64,000 bases of DNA, from positions 1-64,000 of the forward strand of contig JAZDSJ010000009.1 in assembly GCA_039583345.1 (NCBI GenBank), in the 5' to 3' direction. Position numbers and translations under genes: made by a program. Source of the stretch: Tectiglobus diatomicola (GTDB lineage: Bacteria; Pseudomonadota; Alphaproteobacteria; Rhizobiales; Hyphomicrobiaceae). Each line of letters starts with the position of its first letter. Position 1 is the first letter of the stretch. A model generated the notes under the pieces. That model did no database searches, was not told the DNA's origin, and saw only the letters and a list, made by a program, of their open reading frames with translations. Below, piece after piece: positions 47,601-57,031 of this stretch.

Positions 47601-48125
47601 TTATTCACCATTATTACTTTTAGGTCGAGCTAGCGTAATTGAATTATATATCAGGAAAAAAGATCCAATAACTATTGCCATGTCTGCTATATTAAATGCT
47701 GGCCAGTGATATCCAAAAGCATGGAAGTCAAAAAAATCAGCAACGCCACCTAAATGCAAACGGTCAATCGCATTTCCCATAGCACCTCCTACTATTAAAC
47801 CAATTGCTAGAGCCATCATGTAAGATTCCCCAGCACGGGCTAGCCAAGTCATTAAAGCGATGGATATAATTAGAGACAATAAAGCTAAAAAAACTTGTCC
47901 AATTTCACCCTGCTGTAACATCCCAAAGCTAATGCCCTTATTGCTAACGTAAACCAGATTCAGAAATTGATTCACCTCAATCAGCCTAGATTCTGTTATT
48001 CCTAACCTGTTTAACATCCACCATTTATGAAGCTGGTCGACTGAAACAAGTGTAGCAGCTACAGCTAGGCTTAAACGGAAAAAGCTACCCCAAAGCCACT
48101 GCTTCAGGGTTAAGTAATAAAACAT
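47601..48125 (-). CDS. lspA: lipoprotein signal peptidase
   Basis: LspA cleaves signal peptides from diacylglycerol-modified prolipoproteins in the inner membrane. The 174-residue product has four membrane helices and the two catalytic aspartates, Asp121 (GNAIDRL) and Asp148 (FNIADMAI), with the VSNKGISFGML motif near 60-70. Its length is normal. It lies 67 bases downstream of ileS, in the conserved ribF-ileS-lspA order, and a likely substrate lipoprotein follows. Confidence 0.96.
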   Translation of the reverse strand: MFYYLTLKQWLWGSFFRLSLAVAATLVSVDQLHKWWMLNRLGITESRLIEVNQFLNLVYVSNKGISFGMLQQGEIGQVFLALLSLIISIALMTWLARAGESYMMALAIGLIVGGAMGNAIDRLHLGGVADFFDFHAFGYHWPAFNIADMAIVIGSFFLIYNSITLARPKSNNGE

Positions 48126-48192
48126 ACCATCCTATCCTATTATAACCGCATTAAGTAGCTCGTTTAGTACAGATCTATCATCAAAGAATGTG

Positions 48193-51100
48193 CTATTTTG
48201 AATTGATACTAAGAGAATCAAACTCCCTAACTGCAGCCGCATCACGTGCAGAGAGGTTTGGATAATTTGGATCAGTACCTACATCATCTACAATTCGCCA
48301 TGATCGAGCGCACTTTTTTCCACTTGCAAGCGTTGCAACTACACTAATGCCGGGGATATCTGGCATAGTAAATGCGCCAATCGGCGCCTGACCTCTAATC
48401 AATTTAGCGTCACTGGTAATGAGGATTTCTGCGATATTTAGGTCGCTTAGAGCATCAAATAGTTTAGGATCTGCAATATATATTTCAGGTGATGCCTCAA
48501 GGCTGGAACCTATGCGTTTTTCACGCCTTTCTATTTCTAGTGCTCTTGTTACTACGCGCCGAACAGTAAGAACTTTATCGAATTTTTCTGCAAGATCTTG
48601 ATCTAGCCAATCGGTTCTCTGTTCTGGTAAGGCCTGTAAATGTACTGAGTCTTCATTTGAAGGGTAGCGGTAAAGCCAGGCCTCCTCGGCAGTAAAGCAA
48701 AGTATAGGTGCAAGCCAAATCACACAACGATCAAAAATCTCTGAAATTACATGCAATACGGCCAAACGTTTTTTAGAAGAATGAGGATCACAATAAAGCG
48801 TGTCTTTACAAACATCAAAATAAAATGATGACAGATCCGTATTCAAAAATCCTGAGAGTGCAGAAACAACATTACGATATTCATAAGTATTATAAGCACG
48901 GCGAATCTCATTATCAAGTTTAGCTAACCTATGAAGCATAAAACGCTCCAGGGGTGGAAGATTGGACTGAACTACTGTATTTGCATGAGATTTATCGTAA
49001 TAATGTAAAGCACCTACCATCCATCGCAATGAGTTTCTTAACTTTCTATATGTCTCCACAAAGGTCTTGAGAATTTCGTGACTGATACGTAAGTCGTTAG
49101 TATAGTCCGAAGATGCTACCCAGAGACGCAGAATATCTGCTCCTAGTTTATCAATCACCTCTTGCGGAGAAACAGTATTTCCAAGTGACTTTGACATCTT
49201 CTGACCTCTTCCATCTAGAACAAAGCCATGCGTAAGCAAAATGTCATAGGGCGCGCGTCCTCTTGTGCCGCAACTTTCTAAAAGTGATGACTGAAACCAA
49301 CCACGATGCTGATCTGACCCTTCCAGATACATAATGGTATCACACCCACCATCGTCTTTACGAATTAAACCTGATACACCTGGAAAATGTTTAGGATCCT
49401 CTAAAGTAAAAGCATGTGTGGATCCTGAATCGAACCACACGTCCAAAATATCAGTCACCTGATCCCAATCACTCGGATCCTCAACAAGTCCGCTAAGAAA
49501 GCGCTCTTTAGCTCCGAAGTCAAACCAAGCATCAGCACCTTTTCTGTGTATGGAATCACTAATCCGCCTTATCAACTCATGTGAATAAGTAAATTTACTG
49601 CCGGGAATAACCTCAGCTGTATTTCTATTAACAAATAAGGTTATAGGAACCCCCCAGGCTCGCTGGCGTGAAAGAACCCAATCTGGGCGCATCTCAATCA
49701 TGCCACGCAAACGATTTCGCCCGGCTGCTGGAACAAATTTCGTATTTGAGATCGATTTGAGTGCTAAATCACGCAGTGTCGATTTTTTACCGCGTTTTTC
49801 AAAAGCATAAACCTTATCCATATGGACGAACCACTGCGGCGTATTACGAAATATTACTGGCTTTTTTGACCTCCAGGAATGCGGGTACTGGTGTTTAATA
49901 CGACCGCGAGCAACAAGAGAATTAGAATTGACTAAGGCGTCGATCAAAAGCTTATTAGCATTCCCCTTTTTGCCCTTAGCAGTAATAACCTCTCCACCTT
50001 CGAAGCCTGGCGCCTCAGAAGTAAATTTACCATCCGGACCTAAAGTAAAAGGAATTGAGGTATCAATTCCACGCTTGATAAGCTGACGGTAATTTGAGGT
50101 CCAAATCTCAAAATCCTCAGAGCCATGACCTGGTGCCGTATGGACAAAACCTGTACCAACATCGTCTGTCACGTGGTTTGCGTCAAATAAGGGAACGTCA
50201 AACTTATAACCGTCAAGCATCGAATCCCGGAGTGGGTGAGCTAATACTGAGGTTTCCAGTATATTCGGTGCAACATCGCCAAGTCGTAACCAAGACACCA
50301 CTTTTAGTGCAGACTTTACATCATCCGCAGTATTATCAGAAACAACCAGTTTACTACCGACAGATGCCCAGTTTCCATCCGATGCTTCTACTACTTGATA
50401 AACACCATAACTCAACTTTGATGAAAAACAGACTGCCCTATTACCTGGAATTGTCCACGGCGTTGTCGTCCAAATAATGATACTTGAACCGTTTAAGAGG
50501 TCTAAAATTTTATTTTTAATTTTGCCCGTTTCACCTATTTGGACAAATGGAAATTTCACATAGATAGTATCGCTTTCATATTCGTAGTGTTCAACTTCTG
50601 CGTCAGCTAATGCTGTCTGCTCAACGACAGACCACATCACTGGCTTAGAGCCACAATAGAGCAGCTCATTTAGAGCAAATTTCATAAGCTCCTCAGCAAT
50701 CAAAGCTTCTGCACGATAGGTCATTGTAGTGTAAGGATTGTCCCAATCCCCAATAACACCTAAGCGCTGAAATTCCTTGCGCTGGATATCAAGCCAGTGC
50801 TCTGCAAAGGCCCTACACTCTTTACGAAATCTACGCACAGCCTTAAGATCAGAGAAATCAGGTTTCGAACTTCCCTTTGATCGATATAATTCCTCTACTT
50901 TCCATTCGATAGGGAGGCCATGGCAATCCCAACCAGGAATATAATTTGCGTCAAAACCTAGCATCTGTTGGGATTTGACTACAATATCCTTCAAAATTTT
51001 ATTTAAGCTAGTGCCTATGTGGATGTTCCCGTTGGCATACGGGGGGCCGTCATGCACTATAAATCGAGCCTTGCCAGCTCTAGCTTCACGTAACTTTTTA

Positions 51101-51264
51101 TACAGATCGATCCTATCCCAGCGTTCTAGCATCTTTGGCTCCATTTTAGGTAAGCCTGCACGCATTGGAAAATCAGTTTTGGGAAGAAACAGTGTCTTGC
51201 CCCAGTCACGGTCTGAATCAGTCTCAGATCTTGGGAAATTGCTTTCAGTTTTTTGCTTCGGCAT
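48193..51264 (-). CDS. ileS: isoleucyl-tRNA synthetase
   Basis: This class I enzyme charges tRNA(Ile). From ATG 51264 the product has 1,023 residues. It shows the first signature as HIGT (PPYANGNIHIGT) where HIGH is usual, the GWDCHGLPIEW run, the editing domain (TTTPWTIPGNRAV), and KMSKS in GQKMSKSLGN. The anticodon-binding domain is complete. The C-terminus is short and lacks a clear zinc-binding cysteine set. The frame extends 17 codons further upstream to an ATG at 51315, but homologues usually start near the chosen site. It is in the ribF-ileS-lspA series. Confidence 0.97.
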   Translation of the reverse strand: MPKQKTESNFPRSETDSDRDWGKTLFLPKTDFPMRAGLPKMEPKMLERWDRIDLYKKLREARAGKARFIVHDGPPYANGNIHIGTSLNKILKDIVVKSQQMLGFDANYIPGWDCHGLPIEWKVEELYRSKGSSKPDFSDLKAVRRFRKECRAFAEHWLDIQRKEFQRLGVIGDWDNPYTTMTYRAEALIAEELMKFALNELLYCGSKPVMWSVVEQTALADAEVEHYEYESDTIYVKFPFVQIGETGKIKNKILDLLNGSSIIIWTTTPWTIPGNRAVCFSSKLSYGVYQVVEASDGNWASVGSKLVVSDNTADDVKSALKVVSWLRLGDVAPNILETSVLAHPLRDSMLDGYKFDVPLFDANHVTDDVGTGFVHTAPGHGSEDFEIWTSNYRQLIKRGIDTSIPFTLGPDGKFTSEAPGFEGGEVITAKGKKGNANKLLIDALVNSNSLVARGRIKHQYPHSWRSKKPVIFRNTPQWFVHMDKVYAFEKRGKKSTLRDLALKSISNTKFVPAAGRNRLRGMIEMRPDWVLSRQRAWGVPITLFVNRNTAEVIPGSKFTYSHELIRRISDSIHRKGADAWFDFGAKERFLSGLVEDPSDWDQVTDILDVWFDSGSTHAFTLEDPKHFPGVSGLIRKDDGGCDTIMYLEGSDQHRGWFQSSLLESCGTRGRAPYDILLTHGFVLDGRGQKMSKSLGNTVSPQEVIDKLGADILRLWVASSDYTNDLRISHEILKTFVETYRKLRNSLRWMVGALHYYDKSHANTVVQSNLPPLERFMLHRLAKLDNEIRRAYNTYEYRNVVSALSGFLNTDLSSFYFDVCKDTLYCDPHSSKKRLAVLHVISEIFDRCVIWLAPILCFTAEEAWLYRYPSNEDSVHLQALPEQRTDWLDQDLAEKFDKVLTVRRVVTRALEIERREKRIGSSLEASPEIYIADPKLFDALSDLNIAEILITSDAKLIRGQAPIGAFTMPDIPGISVVATLASGKKCARSWRIVDDVGTDPNYPNLSARDAAAVREFDSLSINSK

Positions 51265-51368
51265 CGCATGTTCTCGTTTTTTATTAGTTATCACCACTTC
51301 ATCAAGAAAGCACATTTAGTTATGTAAACTAGACTTTTTTGAAAATAAGTAGAGAAAAATGAAACTTT

Positions 51369-52379
51369 TCAGGCGCTACCTAACTTGTGGTCGCTTTTGA
51401 TTCTTTGGACCATCGCCTCACCCAAGGGATAACCTGACATAGGATCTGCAGAATTCGTTCTCTCTAAAATTTCACGAGCTACCATGCAATCTCTGGCTAT
51501 TTGCGATGCTAAAGCTTCAGGACCACCAAACAACTTGTCTGAGCGTATAAATTCGATAAATTCAATATAAACTTTATTATTATAAAGTAATTTGTTGAAG
51601 TTCATAAGGAAAACTTCTAGCTTTGCGACACCATTGTCAAATGTAGGACGGCGACCACAGTATGCAGCACCATTAAATCTTTCCCCGTCAACCCACACAC
51701 GTACAGCATATATACCATGTTTCAAAGCCTGCCCTGGTTCCAAAGTGACATTCGCGGTTGGGTATCCCATACTTTTTCCTCGACGCGCCCCATGTTCTAC
51801 AATGCCAGAAACAATCCACCAATGCCCTAGAATTTCGGCAGCCTTGCGAACTTTTCCAAGCCTCAAAAAATCGCGCACTGCGCTTGATGAGAAAACATCA
51901 CGCCCGTTTCCTGCTGGCTCAATAATTGTTACGCCATAGCCATATTTTTTTCCTAAGTCCTGTAAGATCTCAGGAGTACCTTTCTTATCTTTTCCAAAAA
52001 AGAAATTGTAGCCCACTGCAACGTGACTAGCTTGCCAAGATTCGACAATAATAATTTTTACAAATTCCTCAGCACTCAGGCAAGCTAGGGATGCGTCAAA
52101 TTTTAAGATATTAGTGAAGTCCAACTCGAGGGCCTCAAGTAAACAAAGTTTTTGCTCGAGCGGAGTTATTGTAAATAATAATTTTTCCTGCCTAAGATAA
52201 AGTCGTGGATGAGGAGTAAATGTGACAACTCCCGAGGGTAATCCATATTCAGTGGCAACATTTCTAACGTGGCTTAGCACAGATAAGTGACCGCAGTGTA
52301 CACCATCAAAATTGCCAAGCGCTACAACGGATCCTCTGAGATCAGCAGGTATATCGCTAATATCGTATAGGATGCGCAT
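51369..52379 (-). CDS. ribF: bifunctional riboflavin kinase/FAD synthetase
   Basis: RibF makes FMN from riboflavin and then FAD. The 336-residue product has the FAD-synthetase domain with the nucleotide-binding ALGNFDGVHCGHL (about 22-34), GYNFFFGKDKKG, and FSSSAVRDFLR, and the riboflavin kinase domain with RRGKSMGYPTANV and an IEFIEFIRSDKLFGG end. ATG 52379 was chosen; a TTG lies five codons upstream. It leads the ribF-ileS-lspA cluster, 104 bases before ileS. Confidence 0.96.
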   Translation of the reverse strand: MRILYDISDIPADLRGSVVALGNFDGVHCGHLSVLSHVRNVATEYGLPSGVVTFTPHPRLYLRQEKLLFTITPLEQKLCLLEALELDFTNILKFDASLACLSAEEFVKIIIVESWQASHVAVGYNFFFGKDKKGTPEILQDLGKKYGYGVTIIEPAGNGRDVFSSSAVRDFLRLGKVRKAAEILGHWWIVSGIVEHGARRGKSMGYPTANVTLEPGQALKHGIYAVRVWVDGERFNGAAYCGRRPTFDNGVAKLEVFLMNFNKLLYNNKVYIEFIEFIRSDKLFGGPEALASQIARDCMVAREILERTNSADPMSGYPLGEAMVQRIKSDHKLGSA

Positions 52380-52936
52380 GATAGATAAATCCAAGAATTA
52401 AGAACAAAACGCTTCTGGCATTAGGTAGTGGACAGAATTAAATGCATAAGTTTACTAGGCCAACATTTTAGCTTGTCATCTATAACAAATGATTTCAAAA
52501 GCTCAAAGAGCAAGTTTGAAAATTATGTATTATTGCGGTAAAATATTATAATCTAGAATGAATTTTTTTAATAAATATAAATATGAAAATCGGAAAGCAA
52601 ATAGAAACTTTATGGTTAATAAAAAGTCTAGGCACGATTAAGAAGTAAAAAATAAACTAATGTTAAGTTATCACGATCATGGGACTTGAACACGCACTAT
52701 ACATTAATTAATTCCTATCTAGATTTATGTGATTATTAAATCTGGAAAACACGCACTCATGTTCTTAAAATCATAATGAACAGGAAAAGATGCAAAAAAG
52801 TTTGAAACGTAACATAAAATTATTGGCAAAAGTGTAAAAACCGAGTGGCATGTCATGCTATTTAAGATGAAACCACTAAAATTGAAAAAAAGTGTTATGG
52901 CAGATTAAATTTAATGCAATCAAATTCGTGTAAAAA
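52380..52936. other. 557-base gap, nothing recognised
   Basis: It separates tRNA-Glu from ribF, both on the minus strand. It is very AT-rich with no open frame. A T5 run directly after the encoded CCA of the tRNA (52932-52936) may help end tRNA transcription. Confidence 0.5.
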
Positions 52937-53011
52937 TGGCGCTCCCTAGGGGAATCGAACCCCTCTTTCCAGATTGAAAATCTGGCGTCCTAACCGATAG
53001 ACGAAGGGAGC
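52937..53011 (-). tRNA. tRNA-Glu (anticodon UUC), with encoded CCA
   Basis: Read on the minus strand, a 7-bp acceptor stem GCTCCCT/AGGGAGC closes a cloverleaf. The anticodon stem CCAGA/TCTGG carries loop TTTTCAA with anticodon TTC (glutamate). The T-arm is GGGGTTCGATTCCCC. The discriminator is G (52940) and the 3' CCA is encoded (52937-52939). No mismatches are seen in the acceptor, anticodon or T stems. It stands alone with its own promoter. Confidence 0.97.
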
Positions 53012-53644
53012 ACTAATATAATCTTTATTAAAATACTACTTTTTTCTTATATTTAAATGTTATTACATAGTGATTCGGTTGTCAACCAGGTCGTTTTACA
53101 ACTTCACTAATTATATTTATGTCAATTGCATATATTAAAAAATCTGTAATTGACCTATGTTAATATAAATAGAAGACACGTTTAATAAAATGATGTAAGC
53201 CCTTTAAGTACCGGGTTAAAAAATTTCAAATTTTTCACGACACCACTTTCAATACTTTTTAAGATAAGTTTGAAATAGAGTTATTTAAACTTTACGTCAA
53301 AAATAGTTGCACAAGCAATCAAAACTTGCTCTTAACATACATCATCAATTAGGATCTCATCCAATAATCAATGCTGCAAACGGTACGTACATCATATTGA
53401 ACTGGATCTACTGAATTAAACACAATTCTCCAACTTTGAAAAAAGTCCTAATCAAACAAATATTGGTTACAAGCGTGAATTCATTTAAAGGAAATAGTTC
53501 TTTTTTATATTAAAATGAAGTATATTTTGTTTTTATATTTACCTAGCTACCTACACCTGAAAAGTTGAAGCCTCCAATAAACCAAAGACAAATAGTTATT
53601 TGATGCGTTACTAATGAACTTTACACGGTATGGAGAGAATATTC
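53012..53644. other. 633-base divergent gap
   Basis: It lies between tRNA-Glu and the TRAP operon. The tRNA promoter sits at 53057-53085. I cannot assign the TRAP promoter with confidence. No open frame is supported. Confidence 0.5.
53057..53085 (-). promoter_or_regulatory. sigma-70 type promoter of tRNA-Glu
   Basis: On the minus strand a perfect -35 TTGACA (53080-53085) is followed after 17 bases by TAACAT (53057-53062; four of six consensus bases). Transcription would begin near 53050, about 39 bases before the tRNA. The -35 lies within an 11-base palindrome, GGTTG-A-CAACC (53077-53087), which might be an operator. Confidence 0.5.
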
Positions 53645-54724
53645 ATGGAACGTCGTAAATTTCTAACAACAACTGGTATTGCAAGTGTGGCGGCAGTAGC
53701 AGCTCCAGCAATTGTTCGGGCTCGAGCCACAAATTGGAGAATGACGACCGCATTTCCAATGGGTCAACCGTTTTACTCTACAGGACCTGGCTCATCTACC
53801 GATTTTGCAAAGCGCGTTGAAGAGATGAGTGACGGCCGGCTTAAAATAAAGGTTTATCATGCCGGAGAACTCATTCCAGCATTCCAAGGTTTTGATGCCG
53901 TTCGCCAAGGTATCGTGCATTGCAATAGTTGGGTTAGTTACTTTGGTGCTGGTAAAGTTCCTGCCGCGCAATTTTTCGGAGCTGTACCGTTCGGCATGTC
54001 AACTCAAGGAAAGAATGCCTGGTTTTATTCGGGAGATGGTATCAAATTGTGGCACGAAGTTTATCAGCCGCTCGGTTTAGTCGCATTTCCGATGGGGGCG
54101 ACGGGGGTACAAATGACGGGATGGTTTAACAAAGAGATTAAATCACTTAAGGACATGAAAGGTCTTCGTTTGCGTATTCCAGGCTTAGCGGGGAAAGCTT
54201 ACGCGCGAATTGGGGTAGAAGTTAAATTGCTACCTGCAGGTGAGGTGTTCCCCGCACTTGAACGTGGTGTTATCGATGCAGCTGAGTGGGTTGGTCCTGC
54301 ACAGGACAAGACACTTGGTCTTAACAAAGCAGCAGAATATTACTACACTACGGGCTGGCATGAGCCAACCGCCATTACCGAACTTTCCATTAACAAAGCT
54401 GCTTGGGCAGAACTTCCTAGTGATCTAAAGTCAATAGTGGTAAGTGCAGCCACTGCATGCAATTTATTATCACATTCATGGGCTGAAGCAAACAACGCCA
54501 AAGTTCTTAAAGAATTTGCTGAAGCAGGAACTAAAATTCGGACACTTCCCGCAGATGTTGTGAAAGCTCTAAAAAGAGAGATGGTTGCTGTATATAGTGA
54601 GCTAGCAGAGAAAGACGTAACATTTAAAAAAGTCATGACTAACTACTTCGCCTTTAAGAAAGACCATGATCTCTGGGCAGATGCATCTGAGAAAGTTTGG
54701 CACAATGAACTTCGAAAGTTATAA
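53645..54724 (+). CDS. dctP: TRAP transporter substrate-binding protein (DctP, TakP-like)
   Basis: This periplasmic protein delivers organic acids to a sodium-coupled TRAP permease. The 359-residue product starts with a twin-arginine signal (MERRKFLTTTGIA, cleavage near RARA). It has the DctP fold signatures SLKDMKGLRLRIPG, carrying the conserved arginine, and GVIDAAEWVGPAQD, where the Glu-Trp pair is typical of alpha-keto-acid binding TakP proteins. I chose ATG 53645 because GGAGAGA lies 8 bases before it; an ATG five codons earlier overlaps that site. It is 101 bases upstream of dctQ. The ligand class is inferred. Confidence 0.92.
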   Translation: MERRKFLTTTGIASVAAVAAPAIVRARATNWRMTTAFPMGQPFYSTGPGSSTDFAKRVEEMSDGRLKIKVYHAGELIPAFQGFDAVRQGIVHCNSWVSYFGAGKVPAAQFFGAVPFGMSTQGKNAWFYSGDGIKLWHEVYQPLGLVAFPMGATGVQMTGWFNKEIKSLKDMKGLRLRIPGLAGKAYARIGVEVKLLPAGEVFPALERGVIDAAEWVGPAQDKTLGLNKAAEYYYTTGWHEPTAITELSINKAAWAELPSDLKSIVVSAATACNLLSHSWAEANNAKVLKEFAEAGTKIRTLPADVVKALKREMVAVYSELAEKDVTFKKVMTNYFAFKKDHDLWADASEKVWHNELRKL

Positions 54725-54825
54725 TTTTTTTGTTCAATAACTGACAACTATTTCTTTGCAAGATGTTTGTTTTATCTAAACTATAACTAATTTTAATATA
54801 CTTTATATCACAGATCGGCTTCGAT

Positions 54826-55335
54826 ATGTCTTTGCTTCTGCGAATAGCTAATGCTATAAATCGTATTACCAAATTCTTCGGAAAATTAGCAGTTGTTCTT
54901 TTGCTTTTTATGATTGCGCTCATATTTTATAATGTCATCAGTAGATACATATTCAGCAGTAATAACATATGGATGCAAGAACTCGAGTGGCACCTGCTAA
55001 TGCCAATTACACTCATAGGTATTTCGGTCCTTTTAATGGAAAAAGGCCACGTCAGAGTAGATGTTTTATACGGTAAATTTCCTGCTCACATTAAAAACTT
55101 AATCGATTTTTCATCGATGATCTTTGGCTTTGTCTTATCTATATTTTTAATAAAGTATTCACAAGGTTTTGTTGAAATTTCCTGGTCTGTTTATGAAAGT
55201 TCACCTAATCCTAGCGGAATGCCAGGTCGTTACATATTAAAAAGTATAATGCCAATATGTTTCGTGCTGTTCGGCTTGCAATGTTTAGCAAATTCAATTT
55301 GCTATTTTGCAGAATTTAAAAAAAATAAAAAATAG
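54826..55335 (+). CDS. dctQ: TRAP transporter small permease (DctQ)
   Basis: This 169-residue membrane protein has four hydrophobic helices and the DctQ motifs: NVISRYIFSSNNIWMQELEWHL in the first half and GHVRVDVLYGKFP in the loop after helix two. It forms the membrane unit with DctM. The spacing to dctM is 26 bases. Length is normal for the family. ATG 54826 lacks a strong ribosome-binding site. Confidence 0.92.
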   Translation: MSLLLRIANAINRITKFFGKLAVVLLLFMIALIFYNVISRYIFSSNNIWMQELEWHLLMPITLIGISVLLMEKGHVRVDVLYGKFPAHIKNLIDFSSMIFGFVLSIFLIKYSQGFVEISWSVYESSPNPSGMPGRYILKSIMPICFVLFGLQCLANSICYFAEFKKNKK

Positions 55336-55361
55336 CGTCTACTCAATAAGTTTGGTTGGCT

Positions 55362-56681
55362 ATGCAAGAATATCTCGCTTTATTCATGATTTTAGGTTTC
55401 ATGCTACTCCTTCTTGTAGGTATACCGGTGGGGATAGGGATTGCTGTCGCTGGATTGATTTTTGGATGGATTGGATTTGGTGATTTCCTTTTTAATTTAA
55501 GTCCTGCAAGGATATATGGAGTATGTACTAAGTACGAGTTTATTGCGATACCACTGTTTATTTTTATGGGAGTAATGCTCGAAAAATCAAGAGTGGCAGA
55601 AGATATGCTCGACATGATTGGCCGTCTTTCAGGTCGTTTGCATGGTAGTATGGCAATTGCACTAGTTATTGTTGGGGTTTTGATGGGAGCATCAACAGGT
55701 ATTGTCGGAGCTACTGTTGTTACTTTAACTATGTTTGCTGTACCAATGCTAATCCGTCGTGGGTACGACGCCGGTATTACTGCAGGTGTAGTCTGTGCAT
55801 CTGGTACATTAGGACAAATCATTCCACCCTCCCTAGTTCTTATTTTACTTGCAGATATAATGGGTGTTAGTGTGGGTACGTTATTCGCTGCCGCAGTAAC
55901 CCCTGGTCTGTTGCTTGCACTTCTATACATCGCATATATCCTGCTATTAGGGTTTGTCCAACCGGGAATTATGCCATTAGCTTTAGAAAGTGAAAAAAAT
56001 GATATCACGGGTTTGAGGCTAGCTATCAAGGCGATGATAGTTTTAGCATCTCCAATGTCCCTTGTTATCGGTGTTCTAGGATCTATAATTACCGGTATTG
56101 CAGCCCCAACTGAAGCTGCTAGTGTAGGTGCGGTTTTCTCAATATTAATTGCCTTAGCTTACAGGCGCTTTACCTTCACCATGTTATGGTCTGCACTCAA
56201 CAGCACGCTTCGTATATCGGCTATGATTTTTTTTATACTTATCTCGGCACAGATTTTTTCCATTGCATTTCGAGGTCTTAACGGTGATGCTATGATCGAA
56301 AGGTTATTAGCTTTTCTGCCAGGTGACGAATTAAGTGCAGTTATTTTTTTAATGCTGCTGATTTTTATACTAGGCTTTTTCTTAGAATGGATTGAGATTA
56401 GCTATATTGCGCTGCCTCTGCTATTACCTTTCTTTAAGGCCCAAGGTGTTGATATGATTTGGTTAGCAACCTTAATCGCAATAAATCTTCAAACATCCTT
56501 TTTAACCCCACCTTTTGGCTGGGCTCTATTTTTCTTCAGAGGTGCGGCACCACCCCAAATTAAAACTGAAAAGATATATAGAGGCGTATTACCATTCATT
56601 TTAATACAAGCATTGCTCCTGTTTCTTTTGTTGTTATATCCAAAGCTTTCTACTTGGTTACCTGAAGCTATAGGATGGTAG
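55362..56681 (+). CDS. dctM: TRAP transporter large permease (DctM)
   Basis: DctM is the transport subunit that moves the substrate with sodium ions. The 439-residue product is hydrophobic throughout with about 11-12 helices. It has the typical IGIAVAGLIFGWIGFGDF, MGASTGIVGATVVTLTM, CASGTLGQIIPPS, GIAAPTEAASVGAV and FLTPPFGWALFF runs, which include the sodium-site regions of the family. I chose ATG 55362; the frame runs back two codons to a TTG. It ends the dctPQM operon. Confidence 0.95.
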   Translation: MQEYLALFMILGFMLLLLVGIPVGIGIAVAGLIFGWIGFGDFLFNLSPARIYGVCTKYEFIAIPLFIFMGVMLEKSRVAEDMLDMIGRLSGRLHGSMAIALVIVGVLMGASTGIVGATVVTLTMFAVPMLIRRGYDAGITAGVVCASGTLGQIIPPSLVLILLADIMGVSVGTLFAAAVTPGLLLALLYIAYILLLGFVQPGIMPLALESEKNDITGLRLAIKAMIVLASPMSLVIGVLGSIITGIAAPTEAASVGAVFSILIALAYRRFTFTMLWSALNSTLRISAMIFFILISAQIFSIAFRGLNGDAMIERLLAFLPGDELSAVIFLMLLIFILGFFLEWIEISYIALPLLLPFFKAQGVDMIWLATLIAINLQTSFLTPPFGWALFFFRGAAPPQIKTEKIYRGVLPFILIQALLLFLLLLYPKLSTWLPEAIGW

Positions 56682-57031
56682 CATTTTATATTGAAGAACT
56701 CATTTATGTGGTGTTGTATTATCTGAATATATGATACACGTACTGGTTGGGTAATGTGCTTAATTGTAAGAATCAGTTTACTGATTTCTCTATTTAAAAT
56801 TTATCTTTTCATAAACTTTATTTATCATAACACATTAATTTAATCTTGACTTTAACATACAAAGTGAAAGTTTAGATCAATCTCTTGTCTTTATATTCGG
56901 CATTAATTGCCTTGTCAGAGAACAAGACAGACCTGCGATTAAGAAGAAAATATTATTCTAAGTAAATAGCTGTATCAGTAGCATTATAAGACAGGATTCT
57001 TTTATAACTTTACAAGGATGGTCATCAAGAT
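56682..57031. other. 350-base gap, nothing recognised
   Basis: It lies between the convergent 3' ends of dctM and the coiled-coil gene. It is AT-rich with a small stem GGCA-TTAAT-TGCC near 56900. No terminator with a T-run was found. Confidence 0.5.

Noticed and set aside
52670..52710. Sequence GGGACTTGAACAC, considered as the T-arm of a second minus-strand tRNA
   Set aside because: The T-stem does not pair and no acceptor or anticodon stem can be built around it.
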